Source: Acanthochromis polyacanthus | Lineage: Eukaryota > Chordata > Actinopteri > Pomacentridae | Direction: 5' to 3' | Assembly: GCF_021347895.1 (NCBI RefSeq) | Contig: NC_067134.1 | Span: 24,762,347-24,826,346 of the forward strand | DNA length: 64,000 nucleotides | In this document: positions 56,401 through 64,000 of the stretch, in pieces | How positions within the stretch are numbered: position 1 is the stretch's first letter | Layout: each line of letters opens with the position of its first letter | Notes under the pieces: model-generated | The model's database searches: none | What the model was told of the DNA's origin: nothing | Seen by the model: only the letters and a program-made list of their open reading frames with translations | Position numbers and translations under genes: made by a program

Positions 56401-59400
56401 TTTCCTGTTTTTTTTTTTTCTTTCATCTGTTTGCGCCAATCACCGGATGAGCAGAAACCCAGGCGCTGCTGTGGCTCCAAAACGCACACGGCCACAGCTG
56501 TCACTCCACAGCCCTGACTCAGCACACAGATGCAGACACGCCGTCTCAGTGCAACAACAACAACCCTCCCCCTCACTCCTCAGTGTGTAGCATATTAGCC
56601 CCGCGTTTGTCCACATCAATGTTAATGCAATCACAAAGCTCTTACCTTCCTCTGTGTCCTGCTGATGGATGAGTCGGGCCGGCGGAGGAGAAAACAGAGT
56701 GAATGTCAACCTTCTTTCATTTCGGAGTGAATAAAACCAACATCTATTAATCGACAGAAGGGGCAAACTCACGGGTGAAGAAGCCGTTACGGTGGAGGAG
56801 GTAACCCCCGCATCCGCAGACGACCACCACCAGGCAGACCACCACCACCGCTGCTACCACCGCCGTGACGTTTACATCCTCTGGAAGCCAGAATAAAGAG
56901 TTATGAGGGAGGGATCCGTGTGTGCTTGGTCCATTTGATCAAAGTCTCAAACAAAAGCATGGCCATGACTGCTTTCCTATTATTTCCTGTCATTTATTGA
57001 GTGCAAACATGGACCAGAGTATACAGCTGCATGCAAAATCATTCAACCCCCTATGATGCTGTAACTTTAGGACCATTTTGCTGCAATGACCTGCTGTAGA
57101 CGGGAGGCACAGTCTCTTGTTTGTAGGGGTTGAATACTTTTGCAACCTGCTTTTTGTTTAAAGAAAAAAAAGAATTATGAATTAAATCTTGATTTCTGCT
57201 TTGGGATTAATCAATAAACTAACTGATCATCGCCAGCAGTTGTAACGTTGCTCATTTTACCAGAATGGGGTTGAACAATTCTGCATGCAACTGTATAATT
57301 TATTAACAAGCGGGGCAAATAAATAATATAAACATCATTAATTTTAAACCATGCAGGGCGTCCCAAAATGGATACAGTATCCTCAGAGACTGTAAGTTAC
57401 ACTAAAAGATGTTTCAGACAGCAGAAGCTCGCTGAAGTAGATCTGGTGGACATTTCCTCTCCGCTGCTTCCTTGATTTTGTCCGGTGCTGAAAGGTGTGG
57501 GGGGGAAGAGGCAGGAAGGAACACACAAACGTACCTATCGTCATGCGTTTGCCCTCGCACATCTTGGGCGATCCCACTCCGTTCGACGCCAGGCAGCTGT
57601 ACCGGCCGGTGTCCTCTTTGGCGACGGCTTTAAACTCCTGCACAGAGGAAAAATAGAAAACTATTTTTTACACCACGAAGCAGCATCTATTTTCTGATAA
57701 AAGTGTCCTTCACCCTTCTGCGACAACAGAAGCATCTCTGCTCTTTTAATCTGCCAACAAGGAAACAGTGTAAAACGTTCCCCAGCACACTGTATCTGCA
57801 GGCACACGCGCTCACCAGCACTCCAGTGTATGAGTCGATTAGATAGGTGGCGTTGGCGTGGCGGGGCTGGCTGATTGGCTGGTTGTCCTTGAACCAGGAG
57901 TACGTTGCAGGCGGGATGCTCTGCTGGTCCCGACAACGCAGCTTCACCGTTGAGCCCGTCACCGCTGAGCTGGGGATGTCACAGGACGGAGTGTTTGGCG
58001 GCACTGAGGGGTGAGAGGTACAGAAACATGAGGCGAAACCAGCAGCTCTTTACAACAGACAAACATTTGATTTATCTTATTTTAGCCATGACAGGATCTT
58101 TTCCATTTTCGTACCGAACACTTTGAGCGTGACGTTGGCCTCGCCCAGGCTGACCGAGTCCAGAGGAGCGCTAATCTCACATCGGTAGTCTCCAGCGTCT
58201 TCCTGGGTCACCCTGCGCAGCGTCACCGTCGCCCCGTCGATGGTCGCTCGGCCCTCGAAGGGACCTGAGAGGAAGAGCAGCAGGTCAGGGAGAGGAAATT
58301 CGAACCTTAAACTCTGAATTTCACCTGAAACATCACATTCTGACTTTCTACACCCAGTTTACACATTCTAAAATTCTGGCTTTAAACTCAGAATTCTGTA
58401 TTTTAAACTCTGGATTCTGTCTTTTTTTTCCTCCAAAGTCTAATTTTCTTCAGTAAATTTAAATGTGAAATTCTAAATTCTGATTTTCAAACTCCAAATT
58501 CTGACTTTATGCACCCACTTCAGACATTTTTTTCTCAGAATTCTGACTTTCACCTCCAAATTCTGACTTTAAAACTCAGAATTTGTACTTTAAACCCTGA
58601 ATTCTCACTTTAACTTGTTAATTCTGACTTTAAAAACTCTTCTGACTTTAAATTCATTTCAGCTAAAACCAGACTATTGAATTCAACAACAAGTTATGCA
58701 GCTTAAATATCACTTTATGAAAAACCTGACATCAGAAAGCCACAGACCTCCAGGGGCCCTTTTGCCTCAGTTTGCACTGGAACCATGTTTAATGGAAACT
58801 TTGAGGCTTAATTTGACTTTATTTTTTATTGATATCAACAAACATAGCGGCTAAATCGCTATCTGAAAGCCTTAAATCTGTTAATCCATCCAGTGTGTGG
58901 AGGGTGTAGATTTCACAGGCGAGACTTCTCAGCTCTTTCTAGGAAACTCTATGAAAGCAGTCACACATTAAAGCAGCTCCGGCTGTAAAGCGGCCAATGA
59001 AGAGGCGGCGGGGGGTCAAAGCCTTGACATATTTGAGGAAACTGTCAAGCTAACTGCGGCGTCTATAAAAACGAGCGGCTGGGTGAAAGCCACCGTTTGA
59101 TTCATTATTTATTCCACCCATTAAATTCACATCTTGAAGCACAACGATGAGAGATTGAGGACGAGAGACAGGTTAAGATTTTATGCCTCGACACCATTGA
59201 CACACTGACGAGATATCTCACGGTTTATCCATTGCTGCTTTCTCGAGTTGTTTCTCCCGCCTCGCAGGGCAAAACCCTTCCAGCTAAGACTGCAAGCTGA
59301 TTAAATCCAATGCCCTGTTTGTCATCAGGAGGATAGAGAGGCAGCTTTCTCACCTCTGAAGCGTTCGTTATAGTACACAAAGGAGACATCTTTCCCCTTC

Positions 59401-60756
59401 TTCTTCCACTCGATGCGTGGGTTCTGGTCTTTCTCGGTGCGGAATATGCAGGACAGCACGGCATCTAAAAGAGGGAGTGTGACCAATGAGAGATTTATTC
59501 CAGAGCAGCAAAGGATCAGTGGCATTTTTAACCGCTTGGCCTATTTATAGGCCCTCGTGCACTGCAAATCTTACCAAGTCCATTTGTCTTATTTTTAGTC
59601 AAAATGTCTCATCCCGCTGGATTTAAGATAAATTCACTTAACAAGGGACATTTCAGTGAGATGGAGGGACTTGATTTAAGACAATACATCATAAATATCT
59701 TAAGTCAAACTATCTTGAAATTATCTTGCTGTGCTATCTTCTTGAATTTTACAAGAAAACTTGAAATAAGTTTAACCCTCGTGTCATCCTGCGGGTCAAA
59801 TTAACCCGTTTTAAAGTTTGAAAATGTGGGAAAAAATATATATATTTTCACAGTGAAACTTCTGATGTCCACATTTTCAACATTTTTGGGAAATTTCTGA
59901 ATATTTTTTGGTGGAAAAAAAGAAATGTTAAAAATGTTTCTTGAAAACATTCACACAAAAATCAACCAAAATCCAGCGAAATTCGCTGGATTTTGGTTGA
60001 TTTTTGTGTGAATGTTCTTAAAGAAAATATTGGAAGCTTTACTGATATATATAGAATCACTTTAGATATTTTAAGGATTTTTTGGAAGATTTTTATTCAT
60101 TTTTTAAAAAATATTTGCAAGAATTTTCTTGCCAAATTTGGGGAATTTTAATTTAATAATAAATAAAATTTTGAAGGGAAACTTTTAAGGAATTATAGGA
60201 ATTTTCTTCATGAAGATTTTGCAAATTTTCAGAAATTTGGGTATTTTTTTGCTGAATTTTTGGATTTTTTTCAGGCAAGGAAATAATTTTTTTGGTGCCT
60301 GTAAATGAGGACAACAGGAGGGTAAATAAATCTCATATTAGGAGGTTACATGAAAGCAAACATTTATTTGTGAGTAAAAACTGGTTGTTTTTTAGCATGT
60401 CTGGCTTATTTTAAGACACCTAAGCTTGACAATCCAAGTAAATTATAGCCTAAAATAAGTTTTCTCAGCTAATTTTTAAGATCTCAAGATTTTAAATATC
60501 ACATCTTATTTCAAGAAATCTTACCAAGCCATTTTTTATATGTTCTATTGGCAGATTTTTTTCACTTATTTGATGGTAAAAGTTCCTTGAAATAGGTTTT
60601 TTCTTCTTGTTTTCAGAGGGGCATTTTTTCCAGTGTGGTTTGTTCTGTCAGGGAGGAATCTGACAGGAAATGTTTTTATTTCTGCCTCACCTGAGAACTC
60701 GTTCACCTCCACCTTATAACTGTTGGTCGTCACGGTGACGGCAACGGAGGGAGAAC
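47441..60756 (-). CDS. jam2: Junctional adhesion molecule 2 (JAM-B), 5' exon missing
   Basis: Immunoglobulin-superfamily cell adhesion protein of tight junctions. Its heterophilic partner is JAM-C, and fish JAM-B/JAM-C act in myoblast fusion. Exons on the minus strand, 5' to 3': 60756-60691, 59464-59354, 58264-58115, 58003-57816, 57637-57535, 56880-56773, 56658/56661-56646, 47672-47639, 47473-47441. Phases agree throughout; about 268 aa without the signal exon (human 298). V-type Ig (C..W..DAGDYRC), C2-type Ig (C..W..DTGRYSC), one transmembrane helix, short tail ending DFKHTQSFML. JAM2 is chosen over JAM3/F11R by IPSSAVTG, DFKHT and neighbouring atp5pf/app. The a/b co-orthologue cannot be settled. 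Confidence 0.92.
47639..47672 (-). CDS. jam2: jam2 exon 9: cytoplasmic tail
   Basis: 34 nt between TTTCAG and GTAAGA reading RSNVNYIPPPQE (first codon completed from exon 8). A NYI-type motif is also present in the JAM3 tail. Confidence 0.85.
48435..48803 (-). repeat. Left arm of a large inverted repeat with tRNA-like core
   Basis: Almost identical to the reverse complement of 49427-49786; I see one 9-nt and one 1-nt length difference. The B-box complement GGGATCGAACC lies at 48618-48628 and the A-box complement CCACTACACCA at 48672-48682. The internal promoter therefore faces the minus direction, away from the spacer. Confidence 0.9.
49427..49786 (+). repeat. Right arm of the large inverted repeat with tRNA-like core
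   Basis: Mirror of 48435-48803. The tRNA-like part 49540-49628 has an A-box TGGTGTAGTGG (49548-49558) and a B-box GGTTCGATCCC (49602-49612), both near consensus for RNA polymerase III. GGAC/GTCC can pair at its ends and GATGTG..CACATC forms an anticodon-arm-like hairpin. It looks like a tRNA-derived SINE, closest in box sequence to Glu/Gly/Asp tRNAs. Confidence 0.85.
50020..50225 (+). pseudogene. BED-type zinc-finger (hAT/ZBED-like) remnant
   Basis: The plus-strand frame 50101-50220 reads LLWEHFGLPVKYSDDGRNVV and DKLFWYFGTRK, strongly like the start of a BED finger (W..F, then DGRNVVDK..C..C). The expected CxxC reads F-W-Y-F, so zinc ligands are lost. An upstream frame MASRRTGKSFCVI is cut by a stop. 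Probably a decayed hAT transposase N terminus. Confidence 0.55.
50390..50870. other. GC-richer segment of unknown origin
   Basis: Stands out from its AT-rich surroundings, with many CpGs. An open minus frame of 92 codons at 50420-50698 has no family I recognise. It may be a mobile-element fragment. Confidence 0.3.
53560..53755. mobile_element. Retroposon fragment
   Basis: CCATCTATTTTCTTGCTTAT, CCGGGGTCAGGCAGCAG, CAGACGTCCCTCCCCCCAGC and GACACCCCACC match, from memory, a very common fish non-LTR element segment (usually CCATCCATTTTCTTCCGCTT then ATCCGGGGTCGGGTCGCGG). Truncated at both ends. Confidence 0.6.
54659..55610. mobile_element. MITE with GGGCTGG ends, carrying a nested MITE
   Basis: Ends TAGGGCTGGCCCGAATA and GATATTCGGGTCCAGCCCTA are imperfect inverted repeats, with repeated CGAATATTCGG-type palindromic motifs inside. 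Removing the nested insertion leaves about 400 bp. The ends resemble hAT-like fish MITEs. Confidence 0.75.
55008..55557. mobile_element. Nested MITE with TTAA ends
   Basis: Begins TTAACCCTTTAAGCTGCAGT and ends GCGCAAAGGGTTAA, i.e. inverted CCCTTT/AAAGGG termini within TTAA. TTAA target duplication is the piggyBac signature. The open frame 55127-55393 has no recognisable domain. Confidence 0.7.
55948..56022 (+). pseudogene. tRNA-Lys(UUU)-like relic
   Basis: AGTTAGCTCAGTAGGATAAG and CATCAGACTTTAACCTAGA match the D-arm and anticodon arm of vertebrate tRNA-Lys (usually TAGCTCAGTCGGTAGAGCAT then CAGACTTTTAATCTGAGG). The T-arm and acceptor 3' half are not convincing, so this is a tRNA-derived SINE fragment or tRNA pseudogene, not a working gene. 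Confidence 0.45.
56646..56658 (-). CDS. jam2: jam2 exon 8: microexon (13 or 16 nt)
   Basis: The acceptor region reads CATCAGCAG, so splicing can use either AG and give 13 nt (as drawn) or 16 nt (start 56661). Both keep the frame into exon 9. It adds basic residues after the helix (RHRGR or PGHRGR), resembling the basic stretch after the helix in JAM family members. Confidence 0.7.
56773..56880 (-). CDS. jam2: jam2 exon 7: transmembrane helix
   Basis: 108 nt reading DVNVTAVVAAVVVVCLVVVV then CGCGGYLLHRNGFFT. A valine-rich helix with a cysteine/glycine-rich cytoplasmic end, a plausible palmitoylation context; donor GTGAGT. Confidence 0.93.
57020..57297. mobile_element. Short Tc1-type MITE in jam2 intron 6
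   Basis: TATACAGCTGCATGCAAAAT then CATTCAACCCC at the left pairs with GGGGTTGAACAATTCTGCAT then GCAACTGTATA at the right. About 278 bp with TA at both ends and no coding capacity. Confidence 0.8.
57535..57637 (-). CDS. jam2: jam2 exon 6: second half of Ig domain 2
   Basis: 103 nt reading EFKAVAKEDTGRYSCLASNG and VGSPKMCEGKRMTI. The extra Cys in MCEGKRM matches the JAM2 CPGKRM motif. Confidence 0.95.
57816..58003 (-). CDS. jam2: jam2 exon 5: first half of Ig domain 2
   Basis: 188 nt reading VPPNTPSCDIPSSAVTGSTV, KLRCRDQQSIPPATYSWFKD and the NAT sequon. Ends in phase 0 at GTGAGC. Confidence 0.95.
58115..58264 (-). CDS. jam2: jam2 exon 4: second half of Ig domain 1
   Basis: 150 nt reading PFEGRATIDGATVTLRRVTQ, EDAGDYRCEISAP and ANVTLKVF. 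Has the DxGxYxC signature and one N-glycosylation sequon (NVT). Confidence 0.95.
58300..58660. repeat. Imperfect short tandem repeat, jam2 intron 3
   Basis: Repeated AATTCTGACTTTAAACTC-like units of about 15-20 bp with many substitutions. Confidence 0.7.
58661..59353 (-). other. Rest of jam2 intron 3
   Basis: Unique-looking sequence between the short tandem repeat and exon 3; nothing recognised. Confidence 0.6.
59354..59464 (-). CDS. jam2: jam2 exon 3: first half of Ig domain 1
   Basis: 111 nt reading DAVLSCIFRTEKDQNPRIEW and KKKGKDVSFVYYNERFRG. Carries the B-strand Cys and the core Trp; human JAM2 has RLEWKKLGRSVSFVYY here. Confidence 0.95.
59465..60690 (-). other. jam2 intron 2
   Basis: 1.2 kb, nearly half of it the MITE at 59776-60322; the flanks are AT-rich without features. 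Confidence 0.8.
59776..60322. mobile_element. MITE copy 2 (piggyBac-like ends) in jam2 intron 2
   Basis: Starts after TTAA (59772) with CCCTCGTGTCATCCTGCGGG and ends CAACAGGAGGG followed by TAAA. The termini CCCTCGTGTCATCC and CCCTCCTGTTGTCC (reverse complement of the end) form inverted repeats. It is the same family as 42771-43135, in opposite orientation and with about 180 bp more, including a 71-nt perfect hairpin. Confidence 0.78.
60691..60756 (-). CDS. jam2: jam2 exon 2: N-terminal end of the mature protein
   Basis: 66 nt between CTCCAG and GTGAGG. Reads SPSVAVTVTTNSYKVEVNEF and starts with two bases that complete a Gly/Xaa codon, so a phase-1 signal-peptide exon must precede it. Confidence 0.85.
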
Positions 60757-63580
60757 CTGGAGGGAAGAGGAGAGAGAGGAGTTCAGAATGTAATATCGCT
60801 CGTCATCATTAGGGGGTGAGGTGAATTGGGTGAAGTGCTCCGGTGTCGCCCGCCAACTTGCACGAGGAGAATGCTTAATTGCAGCCTTCGGTCTGAGGCG
60901 AAGACGGCAGCCGGCTTTCTCCAGGAGATCTGAGGTAAAGGCAGGATTACTCCCTGCTCTGCTTTAATCCTGCGGGGTTAAGGAGTAGCCCTGCCGTATG
61001 TTTGTTTAAGCGCAAGTTCGAACAAGGTCAGCGAGCATCGCACCAGCGGACGACACGTTCGCTTCTCCCGCCATCTGTGTGTCACTGATACCCTGCACTC
61101 AAACAGGAAGAGGAAGCAGCAGCTGCTCTTCCTGTGTGCTGATTGGTCCTTGGGGAAGATTAGAGTGTGTTAATAAATTGAGGTTAAATGTGGGTGAAGG
61201 TTACCTGAGGGGAAAAACACACACACGGCATAAACAGTAAACACACTCAGGATGAGAATCTCCCAAAAGGCAGCGAATTAAGAAAAGGGGAAGAAAGATT
61301 TTCAAACTGAAGGCCATGCATTTTTGAAATGACATAATAAATGTTGAATGGGCCTCTGGGGTGCTTAACTCCGAACATTAAAAGGGCTTTGAAAAACTTC
61401 TAACAAACGTGTAATTCGGCATAATGAAGACCTTCACGTATTCTTGAAAGCTCAGCGACTCGCCGCGATGCACACACATTTTCCTGCGACGCAATCCAAA
61501 CAAAAACAAATTACTGTCAATTCCCCGGTTTCCTGTTTATCCGCAACCTCCAGTGTGAGCTCCATTGTTACGAAATTACTGGGTTACAGAAGGTTTCCCC
61601 TCTAAAGGGAGGCGAGACCAGGAAGAATGAGACAAAGAGCCGGAAGTGTGGACTAAAACAGGATGGTGGCCACATTGGAGCGCGATACAATCAGAGCATT
61701 CAGTCTATATGTACACTAAAGGTCTCGCACATTCAAATTTTCACAAGAACTGCTATTTTAAAGCAGCTTTTAAATAAGAAAGCCTATACAATAATAATGT
61801 CATCCGCCAAATGCAGCTCTTTAAAAGCCTCTTCCTGAATTCGGCGCAATTTCCACGAGCTCCACTTGGTCAAACGTTGACCTGAGTGAATTAAAGGTGC
61901 ACGCTCTCCCTCCAGACACTCACTCTCTCCTTCACTTCGCCATGTGTTGACTCGCAGCGGTGTAACAGGATTACCGGCGTAGCTTTGGCTTGTGTACCCC
62001 GACACCCTCAGAGGAGCATTGTCTCGCTGAGGGATGAACAAGACGAGGGAGGGAGATACAATAAGATTAAAAGGGGACAAGAATGAACGATCAAGGAGAG
62101 ATGAGCGGCCCTAAGAATAGAATACAAATGGAGTGTGAGGAGAGTGAGGCGGAGAGGGGACCGGGTGGAGGCTGGTGGAGGGGGGGGACCAGAGACTCAC
62201 AGAAGCATGAATAAAAGAGAGAGTGGGATTGAAGGCGAGGGAGATTCTCTCAGACAGTAGGACTGTGAATGGAAGAAGCTCTTGTCACATAGTGTGAGAC
62301 CAGGCCTGCTGCCACCTTGAAGGGTGTCTCTTTGAGAAAAGAGAAATGTAGCGGGGCTGACAACACGCCTGCACCGAGTGCGCTTCTCTGCGTGTGACAC
62401 ATACACACAGGGAAAAGCGCACACGTCAAGAAATGAGCAAAGAGGCTGTGCATGTGAGGTCCCGCTGCCCCTGAGTCGTGCTTCGCTGTGCGCTCCACTA
62501 CTATGAACACTGTCAGCTTCAATGGCCTCAATTAGCTGCAGAGGCGTCGAGGCAGACAATGAACACATGGCCTCTTCAGATCATTTCAAAACTGCATGGT
62601 GGCTAATGTTCACACCGTGTCGCTTTCTACCGCTCTGCTGTCAAAGAAGTTAACAAAAGATTTTAGTCAAGTACAGAAAGTTAACCCACTGAGGCCTGGA
62701 TGCCGTTTCACTGTTTTGTCTCTGTGGCGTCCAAATGTACAATATGATGCAAGGATCAAAACGCTGCACATAAAAATGTCTGGGGAAAACGGATGCTGGG
62801 AATAAAGGCTTCAAATCTCAATCTGTTAGGCAGACCTGGCCTTACATAGCTTGACCATTCTCCACAGGACTGTGCAGAATGGTCTGGCTGCACCTCATCA
62901 TGCTGAAATAACACTCTGGTGGGTTTGTGTTTCTTTAAATCAGAATCATGCTGAGAGTAATGCTACATGTCCACTAGATGCGCTTTTCCCGAATACAAAC
63001 GTTCTGCATCTGAAAATCGCCCACTTGATGTCCGTGTACTTGAGGCCAGTAGTCGGTGTTTAACTCCTGCTGACCTTCTTCTCCAACTATCCTGCCCCTG
63101 ATTGGACAAACGCATCGACTCAGGAGCTGTCTGCTCCTGGACTTCAAGTCGGACCAACATGGCGGCAAACTTTCACTTTCATTACGAAAACAGTTCAGCG
63201 AAAATTATTTCTGAAAGCATGTGAGGTGAGAAATAACCAGTGCAGCTGCTGAATCTGTCTTCATTTTAGTCCATCAACAGCTAGTTTAGATGTTTGATGA
63301 AAGTTTTGCGATGCATCGGATCTCCATAGAAGTCGAGTCTACTTTATGTAAATGAGCTGCGCCGGCTACGGGGAAACACATCAGATTGCAGCGCGAAACG
63401 CTCCGCAACTGGACCAGCATGCAATGCGGTGCATTTCACAAAGACAATGAATGGGATGCAGCAGTTTCCAGATCTAGTGAACATGCACCTGAATTTATTT
63501 TGGTGGAACATTCGCATACAGGGAGCGCAGCACTGTGATTAAAACGGATAAGATACGAGAAAAAAAAATCTAAGTATTGC
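60757..63580. other. No gene recognised; probable jam2 intron 1
   Basis: 2.8 kb upstream of jam2 exon 2. I searched the minus strand for a signal-peptide exon ending in phase 1 and found no convincing one with an ATG. The first exon may lie beyond the window. Confidence 0.6.
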
Positions 63581-63804
63581 TTTATTGCATGACTAAAAGC
63601 AAAACTTTAAATGTTCAGTCTGGAGGTTGCTGTTCAGAAGCTGTTGTTTCGTAGCCTAGCCGCCTAGACCCAGCTCTTAAGACACAAGGGTCTAGGAACG
63701 CTCAACAGGGAGGGAGGCGGGCTAAAAGGTTGTCTTTCAAATCACTCTGCAGCAATTGGGTAGGTATACAACCAATCAGCGCAACGAATAGGCTGACGGA
63801 GTTC

Positions 63805-64000
63805 CTAGAGTGCCGGATTGTGGCTAAGTCCCATTAGCTTCCCAACCAGCGGAGCCCACCGGTATATTAAGGATTTGCCATATCCCGTCAGCACAAGTCC
63901 AAATACGTCTTTCTTCTCAATGAAACGCTTAAGTGCCGTCCTTTGTTTATCTTTCAAGTTGAATTTTAGCTTCAAATCTTTAAGAGCTGTGGCCAAAGCC
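63805..64000 (-). pseudogene. RecQ/DEAD-type helicase N-terminal fragment, runs off the window
   Basis: The minus frame is open from the window edge and reads LKDLKLKFNLKDKQRTALKR, FIEKKDVFGLVLTGYGKSLI, then a stop. Q-motif-like KDKQRTAL followed by Walker A TGYGKS is typical of RecQ-like helicases. The usual Pro before TGYGKS is missing and the similarity breaks at the TAG after NPAL. RecQ-like frames like this occur repeatedly in fish genomes, often within mobile sequence. The true start is outside the window, and an intron cannot be excluded. Confidence 0.5.

Larger units (their letters stand above)
47673..56645 (-). other. jam2 intron 8 (9.0 kb)
   Basis: Holds the AT satellite with the inverted tRNA-like arms, a BED-finger remnant, a GC-rich segment, a retroposon fragment, nested MITEs and a tRNA-Lys-like relic, each listed separately. 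The remaining parts (50880-53560, 53770-54650) show no gene or repeat I can name. Confidence 0.8.

Noticed and set aside
61203..61260. Hydrophobic minus-strand frame (LILSVFTVYAVCVFFPSG) ending at a GTAACC donor in the phase needed for jam2 exon 2
   Set aside because: No ATG in frame before an upstream TAA, and the same bases make an equally good splice acceptor (TTTTTCCCCTCAG). Not enough to call the signal-peptide exon.
61208..61321. ATG-started minus frame MAFSLKIFLPLFLIRCLLGD as jam2 exon 1
   Set aside because: Looks like a signal peptide, but splicing at CTCAG|GTAACC joins exon 2 in the wrong frame and meets a stop.
62197..62568. 123-codon minus-strand open frame ending in a signal-like LSLLFMLL
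   Set aside because: The only nearby donor (CTTCT|GTGAGT) leaves phase 2, while jam2 exon 2 needs phase 1. No family similarity.

Overview
The window is a gene neighbourhood from a ray-finned (teleost) fish chromosome. Introns are spliceosomal with GT-AG ends. CA/TG microsatellites and Tc1-like and MITE-type DNA transposons are common. The three protein genes lie in an order and orientation found in other vertebrates (app and atp5pf on one strand, jam2 convergent; human chromosome 21q21 has JAM2-ATP5PF-GABPA-APP).

Region 1 (746-36985, + strand): amyloid precursor protein. Seventeen coding exons were placed by reading frame, splice site and phase. Joined, they give 776 codons: signal peptide, E1 (growth-factor-like and copper-binding), a long acidic segment, a Kunitz protease-inhibitor exon, E2, juxtamembrane and A-beta segment, one transmembrane helix and a YENPTY cytoplasmic tail. 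The Kunitz exon suggests the appa co-orthologue. Intron 1 is about 17 kb. The 3'UTR is about 2.3 kb and ends near an AATAAA at 36963.

Region 2 (about 37850-42580, + strand): atp5pf, mitochondrial ATP synthase coupling factor 6. It has three coding exons, 107 codons, and probably a non-coding first exon behind an ETS-type promoter site. No gabpa lies in the roughly 0.9 kb between app and atp5pf, although it sits between these genes in mammals.

Region 3 (42580-47440): intergenic, filled by a piggyBac-like MITE and by a decayed Tc1-like transposon carrying a second Tc1-like element inside it.

Region 4 (60756 down to 47441, - strand): jam2, junctional adhesion molecule 2. Exons for two Ig domains, the membrane helix, a 13/16-nt microexon, a 34-nt exon and the C-terminal PDZ-ligand exon were found; the signal-peptide exon was not. 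The 9-kb intron between the microexon and the 34-nt exon holds the oddest structure in the window. Two nearly identical ~365-bp arms face each other across ~620 bp of AT-rich tandem repeat, each arm carrying a tRNA-like A-box/B-box pair and ending internally in a hairpin. It also holds a nested pair of MITEs, a decayed BED-finger fragment and a tRNA-Lys-like relic.

Region 5 (60757-64000): no gene recognised until the right edge, where a minus-strand frame resembling the start of a RecQ/DEAD-type helicase with a TGYGKS Walker A motif runs off the window. I found no wholly new protein system; the inverted tRNA-like foldback at 48.4-49.8 kb is the best candidate for something undescribed.
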